Source: Saxidomus purpurata
Lineage: Eukaryota > Mollusca > Bivalvia > Venerida > Veneridae
Direction: 5' to 3'
Assembly: GCA_022818135.1 (NCBI GenBank)
Contig: JAFMSR010000007.1
Location: 11,941,507-12,005,506, forward strand
DNA length: 64,000 nt
The position numbers and the translations under genes were made by a program. This document shows, piece after piece, positions 14,001 to 29,000 of the stretch; the stretch's first letter is position 1, and every line of letters begins with the position of its first letter. Under the pieces are notes generated by a model. The model saw nothing but the letters and a program-made list of their open reading frames with translations. It did not search any database and had not been told where the DNA came from.

Positions 14001-17000
14001 TTCACGACAATTGGCGTCAAATGTGGCCCCTAGAGTGTTAACAAGGGTTTCCTTTGTAACACCACGGTAACCTAGTTGTTGCCCAAATATCACCATCCAT
14101 TTCAACAAAGCACTCATTCTGACAAAGTTTCATGAAGATCCAATGAAAAATGCAGTCTATTGCATACACAGTTTTATCTATTATTTGACCTGGTGACCTA
14201 GTTTTTGATCCACGATGACCCATTTGAAAAGTTGACCTAGATCTTTTCAAGACACTCATTCTGACAAAGTTTCACAAAGATCCAATAAAAACTGTAGCCT
14301 CTATTGCATAAAAAAGGTTTTCCTATGATTTCATCTGGTGACCTAGTTTTTGACCCATATTCAAACTCAACCTAGATTTTACCAAGACACTCATTCTGTC
14401 TAAGTTTCATGAAGATCTATTCTAGCATAAAATGTGCTGTTTTTGCCCATTTTGCCGGTGTTTTAACAGGAGAAAAAACGTGTGTTAACGGGGAGATTCA
14501 CGCGCCGTTATAACCCGTTTTCATTTATGCGCAGTACAGGGCCATTGTAAACAATGGACCTGTCTTCCAAGTCTTACATCATGTACGGCGTCAACAGTGC
14601 CAGGCTTAAAAACCGCTGGTGACGTCATAAATATGACGTAAACAACACGGACGTTGTCCCGCGCATTATTGAACGTCGTACCAGTAAGAGCGTTTCATTT
14701 TCATTTCTATGATTTTTTATGTTATTTATGCTAGAATAGCGCTAACGAACGTTTATTCGTGTTATAACACCTGCAGAAACCCTCGGGATATGTTGGTGCC
14801 CTCGCCCTAACGGGCTCGGGCACCAACCAACCCTCGGGTTTCTGCAGATGTTATAACACAAAAAAACGTGCGTTAACCCTACAGTGAAAAACGCAGCTCC
14901 TATTGTAAACATAAGGTTAAGATTTGACAGACGACAGAAGATGGTCACTATGCAATCACAATAGCTCACCTTGAACACTTGGTGCTTCAGTGAGGTTAAA
15001 ATGGTCCTCAGACTTTCTCGCTAAAAATTGTCTAAAACCTATGATACACTTTTATACAGTAAAATTGTATGACACTATATTTTACACCTACCATGATGGT
15101 AATTAATTATCAGTTATTATTTTGCGCTTCAAGGAAATTTCATAGACCACATATTATTCTCCTATATACATGAAATTATAAGTTTAATTTCACCTGCTCC
15201 CTCTGGATTTCTGGCAGAGTACCTAATTACCAACAAATCCATTTGGTATGGCCTAACTACAATAAATACTTCTAGAAAAGCACAAGATGAGAGTCTAGCA
15301 GTCTAGCAGCACAATGTGTCTAATACATACATTCTTTATTTACATGTCTCACTCCAAGATTCTTCAAATCATAAATAATAGTAAGCTGATCTATATGCTG
15401 TCCTCTCTGTCGAAAATAAAAAAATCATAACACTGAAATTTATGTAAAACAAACACAACTTAGAAAGCAACTATAGTAATACATTACAAGAGTGTGTTGA
15501 TGGTCTTTTAACGCTCACCTGAGTCCCATTGCAACACCTGAAAATCTTCATTGCATCCTACCTCGAACTTAATTTTTTGTGGGACACAGTTCATGTCAAG
15601 CCACTATATCAAGTAAGTTGAGAAAATCAAAGTTTTAGATGAATCATCACCTCTTGAATACCTTTGACAGAATCATTTAAGTAGATCTCTTTAAAATGTG
15701 CATGTGCAGAAATGCTTTGAGACAAGATCAACATGCTTTGAACACTTTTGGTGGGAACATTATTGTGAGACTGCTCTGAAATGGTCTTTTGACAAGATTT
15801 TTACATTTTTCAAATTAAAATCCCAATGTAAAAATATAGATCCCCTGGGTTGGGCTCAAGGGGCATAATCTTACTAAACTTGGTAGAGGACCACAAAACA
15901 ATGCTCAACGGTAAATAACCAAGCTCTGTGCCTAATGACATTTGGCATAAATTTTGGCAACCATAATTTTGCATGAAATGAAAATTCTTAAGACACTTTT
16001 AGAACAAGACTATCAAAGGAATATCCATGCCATCATCTTTAATTAAGTGGTATCAGAGGAGAAGTTGTTTGAGCATACTGTAGGATGGTATAACACCAGA
16101 GAGAAAATGGTCCCAATAGTTCACACTAAGCATAATTATATACTCAGCTGAACAATAAAGAACATAGACTGAACTGCTTGAAATGATCATTTTAACTAGA
16201 ATTCTTTTATGAAAAAAATTACTTTTTTCCCAATCCCTACCGAAGTAAAAACTCACTGGGATAGTACCACCCCTCCCCAAAATATAACCCATAGGGTCAG
16301 ATACCCCAAAGTGACCCGTTATTATAATAATTTATGTACCACTACACTCAACAACTTTTCTAAGTATACACCACAATTCTATGTAATATCAAAACCATTT
16401 TTAAAGATACGCTCATGAAAATTGGTCAACAAATCATTAGATTCATTCTTCTAATATTCAGTATAAAGTTGATAAGAATGAATGGCAAATTAATTGTCTT
16501 ACATAGTTTACATCACCGCACACCTTAATGGGAAATTCACAAAACCGTAAATTACGGTAATTATCAATTTGTTCCAAATTATTTAGAAAAGTTCAGTTTT
16601 TGTTACAAAAACGGTTCTTAATACCAATTACAGATACATTATATCCAGCCATGATCAAAATATCCACCAAACACTAAATTTGATGATGGATTTGATCTTT
16701 CTAACCTTACTGGAATGTCCTTTCCCATGTATTTATCCAACAAACCTTGTTAATTAATTCCATACAGTGCTGTTTTTTCTCCAAATTTAAATTATACACA
16801 CCAAACTGACCATGCGTGATCAATGAGAAATACCGAATACAAATTCTTAAACACGGGTACGCCGAAGCGACAAATGAGTTGAAAATGAAGGCAGGGTACT
16901 CATATTCTATCAAATCTTCATCCGGTTGAAATGCAGTTGAGGATTAAAATCAGTTAAAACTGTCAAAATTCCTTTTTACACTTTACATCTGCCCAAGAAC

Positions 17001-20000
17001 ATCTTCTTAAAGGATTTGAATGAGCAAACATTGCCACAAGTCTGCTAGTTTTATATTAGTGAATCAAACTCGAGTGTCTGTTTTACGCGCACATTGATCA
17101 CAGTCTGGTAATTTTGACGTTTTTGTGACTTTTGAATATTTGGGTTACTGTGTTTACAGCGTTGCAGATCATAGTGTTTGGTACCTATCTTTATAACTCT
17201 GATGGAATGTTAAATATCTATCTTTGATCTAAGGATTTTGAAATATTCATCAAAATATCATAAAAATTGAATAAACTACAAGACATCTTTTAGGTGTATA
17301 CTTAGAAAAGTGGTTGAGGGTACACTTTCTACTGATGCCTCAGACCATGTTCAATGATAATAAAATAACAGGTTTTGGGGATAACGGGCAATAATGATTT
17401 TCTTGACCTTTAACCATATGATTAACGCAAATTACAACATGCACAACTACACTTCATACTGATACTTCCTGGCAAGTTTGACAAAAAATCAAACTCATGG
17501 TTTTAGAAATGAAGTGGACATGATTTTTTTCACATTTCAGGCCCCTTTTGGCCTTGACCTTTGACCCCTAATTTGTTAAACTGGACAACTAGACTTTATA
17601 CTCAGTCTGATACTTTCCAGCAAGTTTGATGCAAATCCAACAAGGGGTTTAGGATATGAAGAGTGTCCAAGATTTTCAAGTTTCAGGCCCCTGTGACCTT
17701 TAGATCTGAGTGTATGAACCTAAATTCTACTATGCACAACTAGACTTCATACTGATGCTTCCAAGAAAGTTTTATGTAAATCCAACAAGGGGTTCAGAGA
17801 AAGGGAAGAAATGGAAACAGGATGTATTAATAACAGAGGAGCAAAGTTTTTGCTTGCAACGATAGGCTCTACTTACAGTGTACGAGAGTTATTCTGTTTT
17901 TAGTTCATTATTGAACTAATAGTTAATTATTTCACCAACACTTCATTTTAGTTCAAAGACTTTTATAGAAAAAGGAAAAAGGAGGGATTAAAAACAGACG
18001 GAAAGATTTTTCATCAAAGTTTGTGCTTGAATCAGTGAAAAATACGCACACTGATGAAAAAGCTGCTTCATAAAATGAACAAAACACTATTACAAGCAAA
18101 TCACTAAAGAAAACTTTGGTGCCTGTTAAAAAATCTACTGAAACTTAGTGCTTTAATTCTATATTCTATAACTGCCATCAAATTTTAATCAATCTTTAAA
18201 GCCCTTTTGCCACTGAATAATTAACAAGAGGGCCATGATGGCCCTATATCGCTCACCTGACTACCATTTGCTATAATAAAAGGGGTCAGGATTCTAACAA
18301 AATTCGTAGAGGTCCACTACAAAATGCTAAATAACATTTCAAATATCTATTATCTGCCTGTTGGCCTTGTGTTTTTTTTTAAAGTTTTCCCTATATAAGC
18401 CTATGTGAAATCAAGTGCTCCCGGGAAGGGTTAATTTTGACCTAAGGGGCATAATTTGAACAACACTGGTAAAGGTCCACTAGACAATGCTACATGCCAA
18501 ATATCTAAGCTCTAGGCCTTTTGGTTTCAGAGAAGATTTTTTAAGTTTTTCCTATATGAGCCTATGTAAAACCAAGTGACCCCCAGGAGGGGTCAATTTT
18601 GACTCAGGGCTCATAATTTGAACAATCTTGGAAGAGGTCCCCTAAACAATGCCACATGCTAAATATCTAAGCTCTAGGGCTTGTTGTTTCAGAGAAGAAG
18701 ATTTTTACAGTTTTTCCTATATAAGCCTATGTAAACCCAAGTGACCACCTGTACAGGGTCAATTTTGACCTGGGGGTCATATTTTGAACAACCTTGATAA
18801 AGTCCACTAGAAAATGCTACATGCCAAATATCTAAGCTCTAGGCCTTGTGGTTTCAGAGAAGAAGATTTTTAAAAATTTTCCTTTATAAGCCTATGCAAA
18901 ACTAAGTGACCTACCGCGCGGGGTCAATTTTGACCCGGGGGTCATAACTTAAACAATCTTCGTAGAGGTCCACTACACAATGCTACATGCCAAATATCTA
19001 AGCTCTAGGCCTTGTGGTTTCAGAGAAGAAGATTTTTAAAGTTTTTCCTATTTGTTGCCATAGCAACCAGAGTTCTGCATGGAATGGAATTCTTTGAACA
19101 ACTTTGATAGAGCTTCATGAAAGGAACATCCCTGCAAAGTTTCATCAACATTGGGCCAGTGGTTTCAGAGGAAGGAAATGGTGGACGGATGGATGTACGA
19201 CGGACGGAAAGCGATCCTAATAGCTCACTCTGGCACTTTGTGCCAGGTGAGCTAAAAAGCTAAAGGAAGCTATAGAATGATAGCGGTGTTAACACAGACA
19301 CTTCAATAAGCTTATCAGTTACAGGTACCACAACTCCACTGAATGACTTGCTGCGGCATTATCGAGCATAAAATACAGTGGGGCTCACTTATAGCAAACT
19401 CGGTTATAACGAAAACAAGGATATAAAGAAAACTCAGTAGAAGAAATAATTCCCCGACTGCATTTCTTCTTTATCTATTATAGTCACTTTTCTCTCTATA
19501 TATAAATACAGTAGTTTTATGAAAAAAAAGATAAAATCAAATTGCATTTATACAATTATCAATTTTATTATTGTATTAGAAAATATAATTGCATGATTTA
19601 TGGCACTATTGTTGAGTATTCTCACTCTGATTTAATTAAGAACACAATATGCTGTATGGCCAGTCTGTTTCGTTAACAAAATGAATTTCTGAACTTTGAA
19701 AGTGCAATGTATTTTTAATTTTCATTTATGTTGAAAAATATTACTATGTAAGATGAAGAAAGATTTTTTCAGGTATTGAAAGTATATGATATCAGAAATT
19801 ATGTTGTATCCAACATGTATAACGTAAATTGCTATTATCAATACAACAAATTTTCGATATAGCAAATTAAATCCTAAGGTCCCTTGAATTTTGTTATAAG
19901 CATGCTCCACTGTAACTCAAAAAGCACAGTTTGCTAACATCTTCAAGCACAACTTTTAAGCTAAACTGAAGGTAAAACAAACATGTGAAATGACATGTGG

Positions 20001-23000
20001 ATGTTGTTACCATGTGGCTTTACATACATACCTGACAATGAAAACACATAACTTTTACAGTAACTTATATAGCCTTTATTTCTTACGATGGTGGCTTTGA
20101 CTAGGAGAGAAAACAAGAGGCCCACAAATGCCATTATCACTCTACTCGACTGACTTGACTGTTATGAGTAAGTTTTGTGTGAATCTTTTCGAAATTGTGA
20201 CCTGTTATCAATGTTTTACAGTAATTGGCTGTAGCTCAATTGGTTTCCCCAAAGCGTGGCTCAATTTCTATACAGATCATCTACAGGCTGAAAGCAACCT
20301 TCTGAGCAAGTTTTGTGAAAATCTATAGGAAAATGTGACCAAGAGTGTTATTAGGGCTTAACAATTAACGACTGTAGCATGACTGGTTTTCGCACAGCAT
20401 TCTATACGCTGTCAGATGACCTACTGGCTGCAGGCAACCTTCTGAGCTTCAATGTCAAATGAAAACTGTAACCTGTAAAGTGTTATCCAGGAAAAGATGG
20501 ATGGACAGACAAACCACCATCACATAAGTTATGCTGGGCATTGTCCAGTAGAGCTAAAATCTGTATTCAGATTATACCATGGATATTTTTTGAAAAGTTT
20601 ACTGACTTACTCAAATGAAGTAATTCAAGATGTAAATATTTCAGTAGGAAATTTCTGGAAAAAATGAAGCTTTTACAGAATCTCTATGGTAAAAATTTGT
20701 TAAACCAAGTTCATTTATGACTATCTAATTTTCCACAAAAAATCTAATCATTTCATATGCCATAAATGACAAATTCCTGATACAGAGATAAGTATTTAAA
20801 AAATAATTCACTCTGGGCAGGTATGTATGCAAGAACCACACATCTATCTTTGTGGATTTCCTGGTTGGAAAAGTAACACACATAATACCTGGTTTCCATG
20901 TATGTTTCAAGCCCACCCGATTCAAGTCATAGATTACCGTGAGCTGCTCAATGTGCCTCCCTTGCTACAAATGCATTCATACTAAGCTGAATAAAAGCTC
21001 AATCTAATATCATCATTGTTGACTTAATGTTGTAGAAGTGATTAAAGTGTGTCAAGCTCTTGCAAGCTGACTGTGTGAAAGTGGTCACCTTAAGTTGATG
21101 TAACAGCTACTACGAATCCATTAAACATTTATACCAAACAATCAAGTCATATTATAATGGTATATTCTATATTAACTGAGATACCTGCTTTAAGTAAAGT
21201 AGCTTTGTCTGCCTATGTACTACTAGCTCATAAGGCTTTTTGTAATGTTATGGTCTATGCCAATGATACGCATTCAAAACAATAATCCAAGTACAAGCCT
21301 TCAAGCCTCTGTAAGACATGGATCACTTGTTTATCTACAAGCCTTTGTAGGACACAGAACACTTGTTCATATTAACTGAAAAAGGGGGACCAGAATGCAA
21401 AAGAGTGATGAGGAAGCAGGGCACAAGAGAGCGAGGAGGCCAGCATAGGTCAAATCAATAGGTCTGCAAAACATTTGAGTAAGAAAACATAGATCATCTG
21501 GGTATCCATAAAGATCTTATTACCATATCTTCAACAGTATGACATTGCTGATTAAATGCTGATAAGGACAGTGTAGAAACTCTACCAAATATTTTAAATA
21601 TACGGCTTCATATTTTTGTAAGAACTGTTACAATGATTGTATAGAGGACATAGAAAGTGCCGACACATACCTTCTTAGATTCCTGGTCACACAGCTTACA
21701 TACAGATTCCATCACATGTACAAACTTCCTCATTATATCATTCTTTTTTACTGACCTTAGCAGTCCTGAAATTTAACATTATTATTGTCATGTCACTTTA
21801 AGTCCTAGGTTCACATTTACAAGCAGCTCTCATTTTATCAAGAAAGATGTTTTTCTGACAGAAATTACCTTTATTTGTACCAAAAACATTCCTTACTTTG
21901 CTTGTTAAATCAATAAGTACATATTAGAAACATAGCACAGTATTTTTTTCAAAGATATTGCAAAAAAAAGAAAGGCTTTCTCGCAACTTTTTTTCTTGAA
22001 GAAACAACTTGAATACGAAAGAAAGGCATAGGTCAACATTGTTTTCGAGTGAATAGAACATGGTTCTATCATTATCCTATCAGTTAATTTGTGTTACTAC
22101 ATGTAACAGAAAAATTCAAAGTGATCCTGGGACTTTAATAAAGACATTCACATACAGTCATGTGATAAGGATGCAAGCAATCACTACAGAATGAGGAAAA
22201 TATCATGCATTTAATTATGCAAAACATATGTGCAACTGACATTTATTTCTATCATTTAGATGCCCGCATTTTCCTATCTGACTCACGTGACACCTTTACA
22301 ACTGCAAAGTGGTCTTCAATTCTCAGTTCTAATACAAATGTCACAGAAGGTTTTTAACATATATATGATTGTTATCTAACCTTTCATATCAAGGAGACCA
22401 TATGGATCTATGTATATTGGACAACCAGCCTTATCCCTTCCAAAGACTCCTCCAGTACGGTACTTTTCAACAACTTCGATTGGTTGATAATCAGCTAATA
22501 TTGTATCAGCACCAACTTCCTGACGCCATTTTAAAGCCTAGAAAATAATGGGGAAATATTCAATCATATGTCCTCCCGCAGCTCTGAAATTATGCCAACA
22601 ATTTCTACAAAATATACAAAGCTAAGGCATACTATAATCTTTACTTCAAATTAAACTTTCAGTAAAGATGTTTCATTTTTCAAGAGCTTTGACTTGCAGC
22701 AAGATGTAAAAGACAGAAAACATAGGACAGAGGGACAGAAACTAATAGACTGAACATCATATTATAAGCTGAACCTTTTTTGATGGTAGTGAGTTTGAAG
22801 AATCAAACATATTAAGTTTATATTCAATGTAGCTTTAATGTGAAAAAATCCAAATGACAAGGTTCTGTAAATATGTCTGGCAGATCGATTACATCATCCC
22901 CACAGAATGTAAGAACAGTTTTATGTTGTTTATCAGTGTTAAACACCCATTTCAACCATGTTTCAGTTATTTATACAGATGAGCAATTTCATTACCCATA

Positions 23001-26000
23001 ATTCCTGGGTAGAACAAGCACTACAACCCTGTACTACATAAAAACCCATGACTCTAAATCAATGAGTGGTTACCATTACTGTGACAATGATTTCAAACTA
23101 TACATGTATAGTTTCTTCCTGCTAGCAGGAATGGATTCTACATGTCTGACAAGAGTCTGCTATATGAGCAGTCTGATCATGATCTACACTTTTCTGTTAT
23201 CCAGTCAGGAAATTATCACTTAATTTGAACAAGTGGGCAAAGATGGTCCCATATCACTCACTTGAGTACATGACCTACTTACGTGACCTTAATGTGACCT
23301 TTGACTATTTACTAAACACAAACATTCTGTTTGACCTTGACAAGACAAACATTCTGACCAATTTACATAATGAATGGCTATAAAATGTGACTAATAAAGT
23401 ATTAACAAATTTTTTCTTGTATTTGACATTATGACCCGGGTGACCCTCATTCAATCATCAAGACAAACATACTGACTACATGTTGTGACAATTTGGTATT
23501 AAATGTTGTCTACAGACTGCTAACAAGGTTTTAATTTGTTTGTTCTAGTGACCTAGTTTTTTCCCCACCCACTTTCAAATTCATCCTAGAAACCATTGGT
23601 ATATAAATACTGACCAAGTTTACTATGACTGGTTAATAAATGTGACTTCTACGTTTAAGCAAGGTTTTTCTTTGATTTGAGCATGCGACTTTGTTTATAA
23701 CTGCAGGTAACCCAGATTTGAACTTGGCCTACAAATTGTTTTTCTTTGATTTAACCATGTGACCTAGTTTTTGACCCAAAAAATTTATCAAGTAGAGCTA
23801 AAAACGAGAAAGAGTGCAACATCCTTACATCTCTCAGCATCTTCTCCGCCTTCTTTTCATCAAAACTTCGAGCTGAAAATAAAATGTTTGCAATTAATTC
23901 TACACTGTTGCTTGAACGCGAATCAAGTTCATTAAACTTTTATTGTATTAATTGCCCTTGAGACATCTGTTTGGACTGCTATTTCTGGTTTCTTACCCAA
24001 GACCACATGCCTCAAGTGACATGACCTCAGAATCACTTTACATTCAGCCACGACGTAGTGGGCCTCGAGAACTCAGTGTAACGACATTTGCCTCTGGCAC
24101 AGACAGTCACAGGTTTGAATCCCAGCTGCAGCAGGGTGTGTCCTTGGGCAAAGACACTGATGCCACCTGTGCCTCAGTCCATCCAGGGATGAAAAACTCA
24201 TTGCCTCTCTCTCGCAAGCATGATTACATCTAGAATGAGCTTACGTATGCAATTTGATAAGCTAAAGAATCTTTCTCAATAACTGAATGAAATTAAATTC
24301 GTATGTATACAACACCACTAAGATCTATGATAATTACGAATGGCTATAAATATGTGTATATTTTATGCCAAATAAAATTTATGTTATGTTATGTTAATTA
24401 CTATTTTCAATACGAGTAACAACCTATTTAAATTAATTATTAAACCATACAGTAACAATTGCTTCAGGGTAAACTATTGATACAATCCATCAAGCAGGTG
24501 AAAGCATTTTATACATCTCTAACTAAACTTGTTTTACTGCAATTAAACATTATAAGCTATAACATGCATGGGTAGTTTTATAGAGTTACATGGCAACAGG
24601 CTGATTCAATGTAAATGCTCCTTTTTGCAAATTTCCATGTTATGATGCAAGAACTACATGTTGTATATTCAGTGCCTTAAATCACGCCAAAAATCTCAAA
24701 TTGTGGCAACAGAAATTTCTGATTTCTGAATAGATGTATTAAATATTTTTTTTAATCTACTAAATGTAATGCACAGATGTGCAGTCTGATCATGATCTGC
24801 ACAGGCTGAAAAGACAGAATTATTTGCCGCTAACAGAGTAAGAGTTAAACAAGATAACACTGATGTATCTCCATTGACCTTTTTCATATAAAATACACCA
24901 GTCCTGTATCAAGCAGCCACCCACTTGAAGTGTCCACTTTTGATGTAGCGACAGGTTTTTTGGAAACAATGGATGCTCACATAGAAATCTTTGATCACAA
25001 AGAAACGAGTTGTCATATAATATACTTATATTGCCCATTACACTACCTTGCCTAAATGATTGTTAGAAAAGCTTCCCAGGTTTGCTTGAAATCTAAACTG
25101 TCCTTGCTGAAAAATAGCACAGACAAGGAATGTGCTATATGTACTAAAGGTTACTAAGCAACACTGTAGCAACATACTTTATTTAATAACTCTTAAGTAG
25201 AAGCACTCTGATAATATAATATCAAAGTATAACACTATTGTATACAAATATCTCGGTCAATAAATCTGCTTATTCATCCCTAACATTGTTTCTCATGAAA
25301 TCTACTACTTACTTGCTGACGAGGAAAATAATTCAGTTTAATAATTTACTTATAATTATATCTGAAAGTTACTCTTATATCTATAATACAGACTAACAAT
25401 TGATGTAGACTTTCATTTTGTTTTATACCGCCTAGTCAGATCCTTGAGAAGAGATAAAAGGACAGGTTTTAATCTTAAGTAGTTTATGCTGACACATCGT
25501 CTACAGTACTTCTTTTAAAGACATGCTAGATGGTTGTTCTCCCCCTACAGTCACTTTAGGATAATGTGACAGTGATGCATAGTCCATCTTTCATGTATAA
25601 ATGGATTGGTATTTTTAAGGATTCATAATGTTTCCAGCACATATGATCTACCTTTCAGCACAATGTGTGCACATAATTATATCTGTTATATAACATTTAC
25701 ATTGTCCTTCCTTTACTGTAACTATTTAGACCTCTATGACTTTTACCTTTATCTGAGCTCGCTAATATGTCACATTCATATTGTCCTAACTTTATTGTAA
25801 CCATGTAACTCTGACTCCTATGAGTTTGAACTTCAACTGTCTTAGCTTACTAAAATATTGTGTGGAGAGAGAAAAAATTACGTGACTATCATGGTCAATG
25901 CTGTCAATTTGGTTTACTCTTACCTCTAAGCCATCGTAACAAATAATGATCACCCTGGTTTGGCTTTAGAGCATCTTTCACATTCTCCCGAAACTGTAAA

Positions 26001-29000
26001 AAAAGTAAAACTTTCATTATACATGTTATATGCAGTGTTTTCTGATATTCTCATATGCAATGTATTACTTCCCTTGACTTCTACTGTGATAGGTTAGTAA
26101 TCTGATCAAAAATGGACACCCACTGTTAAAGCAACCATAAAAGGTGTATGGTTATGGTACTGACTCAACATAAAATATGTTATGTACTGACATAAATACG
26201 GTATATCATTCTGATGCTATTTCATCTTAAATAAAATGTTTTGACAATTTATGGAAAGAAAAATGCTGCTGCTTTTTCCCAAACAAAACTATTTTTCATT
26301 TACATCTCCAGGTCATTTTGCCAAGTTTGGGGAAGCCACTGAAAGTGGTCCAAGCTACTCAACTTGGGAAAAATTGAAGTCATACTTAGCTGAAGGGGAC
26401 ACTTAAATCCAGGGATAAAGTCACAGTCTGGTAAAAACTGCATGATGTTGGGGGAAGAAGCACTTTACTGGCCTCTGATATAGAAGGTACAAATACCCTG
26501 ATCTCACCAATTCATTTATTTTTATAGTACTTATAGTGTTACCCTAGTATAAAAGGACTTAAGATTTCATAAGGGGACACACTATTTTTTATCAAAACAG
26601 CTTGAAAAATAAACAGGTCTTGTTGAATATTTTGAAGATTTTCCTTCACTAAATGAATAAGTGATCTAGCCTCTGACCCTTCCAGAACAAGAACTGTAAA
26701 GGATATCAATTGTAAAGGATATCAACTGGAAGGGATATCAACTGAAATGGATATCAACTGTAAGGGGTATCAACTGTATGGGATATTAACTGCAAGGGAT
26801 ATCAACTGTAAGGGATATATCATCTGTAAGGAATATCAACTGTAAGGGATATCATCTGTAAGGGATATCATCTGTAAGGGATATCATCTGTAAGGGATAT
26901 GATATCAACTGTAAGGATATCTCTGTAAGGGATATCATCTGTAAGGGATATATCATCTGTAAGGGATATATCAACTGTAAGGGATATCATCTGTAAGGGA
27001 TATCAACTGTAAGGGATATATCATCTGTAAGGGATATATCCGTAAGGGATATCAACTGTAAGGGAGGGATACGTAAGGGGATATCATCGTAAGGATCAAT
27101 GAAGGGATGTAAGGATATCATCTGTAAGGGATATCATCTGTAAGGGATATATCATCTGTAAGGGATATATCAACTGTAAGGGATATCATCTGTAAGGGAT
27201 ATATCAACTGTAAGGGATATCATCTGTAAGGGATATCAACTGTAAGGGATATATCATCTGTAAGGGATATCATCTGTAAGGGATATCAACTGTAAGGAAT
27301 ATCAACTGTAAGGGATATCATCTGTAAGGAATATCAACTGTAAGGGATATCATCTGTAAGGGATATCAACTGTAAGGGATATATCATCTGTAAGGGATAT
27401 CATCTGTAAGGGATATCATCTGTAAGGAATATCAACTGTAAGGAATATCAACTGTAAGGAATATCAACTGTAAGGGATATCAACTGTAAGGGATATATCA
27501 TCTGTAAGGGATATCAACTGTAAGGGATATATCATCTGTAAGGGATATCATCTGTAAGGGATATCAACTGTAAGGAATATCAACTGTAAGGGATATCATC
27601 TGTAAGGAATATCAACTGTAAGGGATATCATCTGTAAGGGATATCAACTGTAAGGAATATCAACTGTAAGGGATATCATCTGTAAGGAATATCAACTGTA
27701 AGGAATATCAACGTAAGGAATATCAACTGTAAGGAATATCAACTGTAAGGGATATCATCTGTAAGGGATATCAACTGTAAGGAATATCAACTGTAAGGAA
27801 TATCAACTGTAAGGGATATCATCTGTAAGGAATATCAACTGTAAGGAATATCAACTGTAAGGAATATCAACTGTAAGGGATATCATCTGTAAGGGATATC
27901 AACTGTAAGGAATATCAACTGTAAGGGATATCATTTGTAAGGAATATCAACTATAAAGGGATATCATTTGTAATGGATATCAACTATAAGGGATATCAAC
28001 TGTATTGGATATCAACTGTAAGGGATATCATCTGTAAAGGATATCAACTATATAGGATATCAACTGTACGGGATATCAACTTTCCATCAAGAGTGACTGT
28101 ACTTCATTATTGCTTTGAAACTGACATTTATGTACCGTTTATGTTAGTTTTATTTTCAATACATTGGCAATTTAAAATTTCCATCACATCACAAAACTTG
28201 CTATATTAATATAATTGCAAGGAATAGACAACACTACTGGAATCAGCTCTCACTGTATCTGGACAGAATCTATCTATTGTAACACAATGATCAACATCTA
28301 CAATAGTCATACTATAACAATAGCTTATCCATTGTATCTGATATTAAACACTTATTAAATGCAGATAAAAATTGCATTTGTGTTACTTGTAATAAATTGT
28401 TTCATTTCAACATACTGAGAAATTGACTTTTGATGATCATTTATAAGCATGATAAGTCTGTGTTGTACATTTTGAAAGTGATGCAATTAGTTGTATTGTA
28501 AAAGATACACAGATTTTTTATGAAATTCAGTCGCATAATTATGTAAATTAAAACTGCAAACTTTAGTAATAAGTATCATAATTACTCGATATAAACACTT
28601 TCCGTTTTCAAAAAAAAAATGTCCTGGGGTGATTTTGCTGGTTATCAAACTTGGCCTAGATATTATGGCCACACAAATTTTCATCGAGCATGTCAAGTTT
28701 GGTGAAGACTGAATGAAAACTGCTTGATTTAAAGAGCCAACAACGCTAATTTAGTCAATTTTGCATAATTCAAGGGCCATAATCCTAAAGTGCCTGGGGT
28801 TATTTGGCTGGATATTGAACTTGGACCGGACATTATGCCAACGAACATGTTCAGCAAGTTTGGTGAAGATCAGATGAAAACTTTTTGACTTAAGAGAGCG
28901 GACAAAGTGTAGATGCCGCCCACCCGCCACGGGTGTACCCATAATACATGTAAGTCCCTTCGTGCGTATAAAAATGAAATAAGACGACGGTCTTCCATTA

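Larger units (their letters stand above)
13677..14998 (+). mobile_element. CACCTGAG-type tandem-cored element, interrupted by other insertions
   Basis: Head AAGTGGGCCATGATGGCTC plus gctcacctcag at 13677. Repeated core phrases are GGTGACCTAGTTTTTGA and AGACACTCATTCTGACAAAG. The tail at about 14955-14998 has aatagctcaccttgaacact and tggtgcttcag. A 322-bp TIR element and a palindromic segment separate the core from the tail. Confidence 0.65.

Noticed and set aside
26693..28083. Possible CRISPR array
   Set aside because: Units are continuous 16-18 bp repeats without unique spacers, in a eukaryotic intron; it is a minisatellite.
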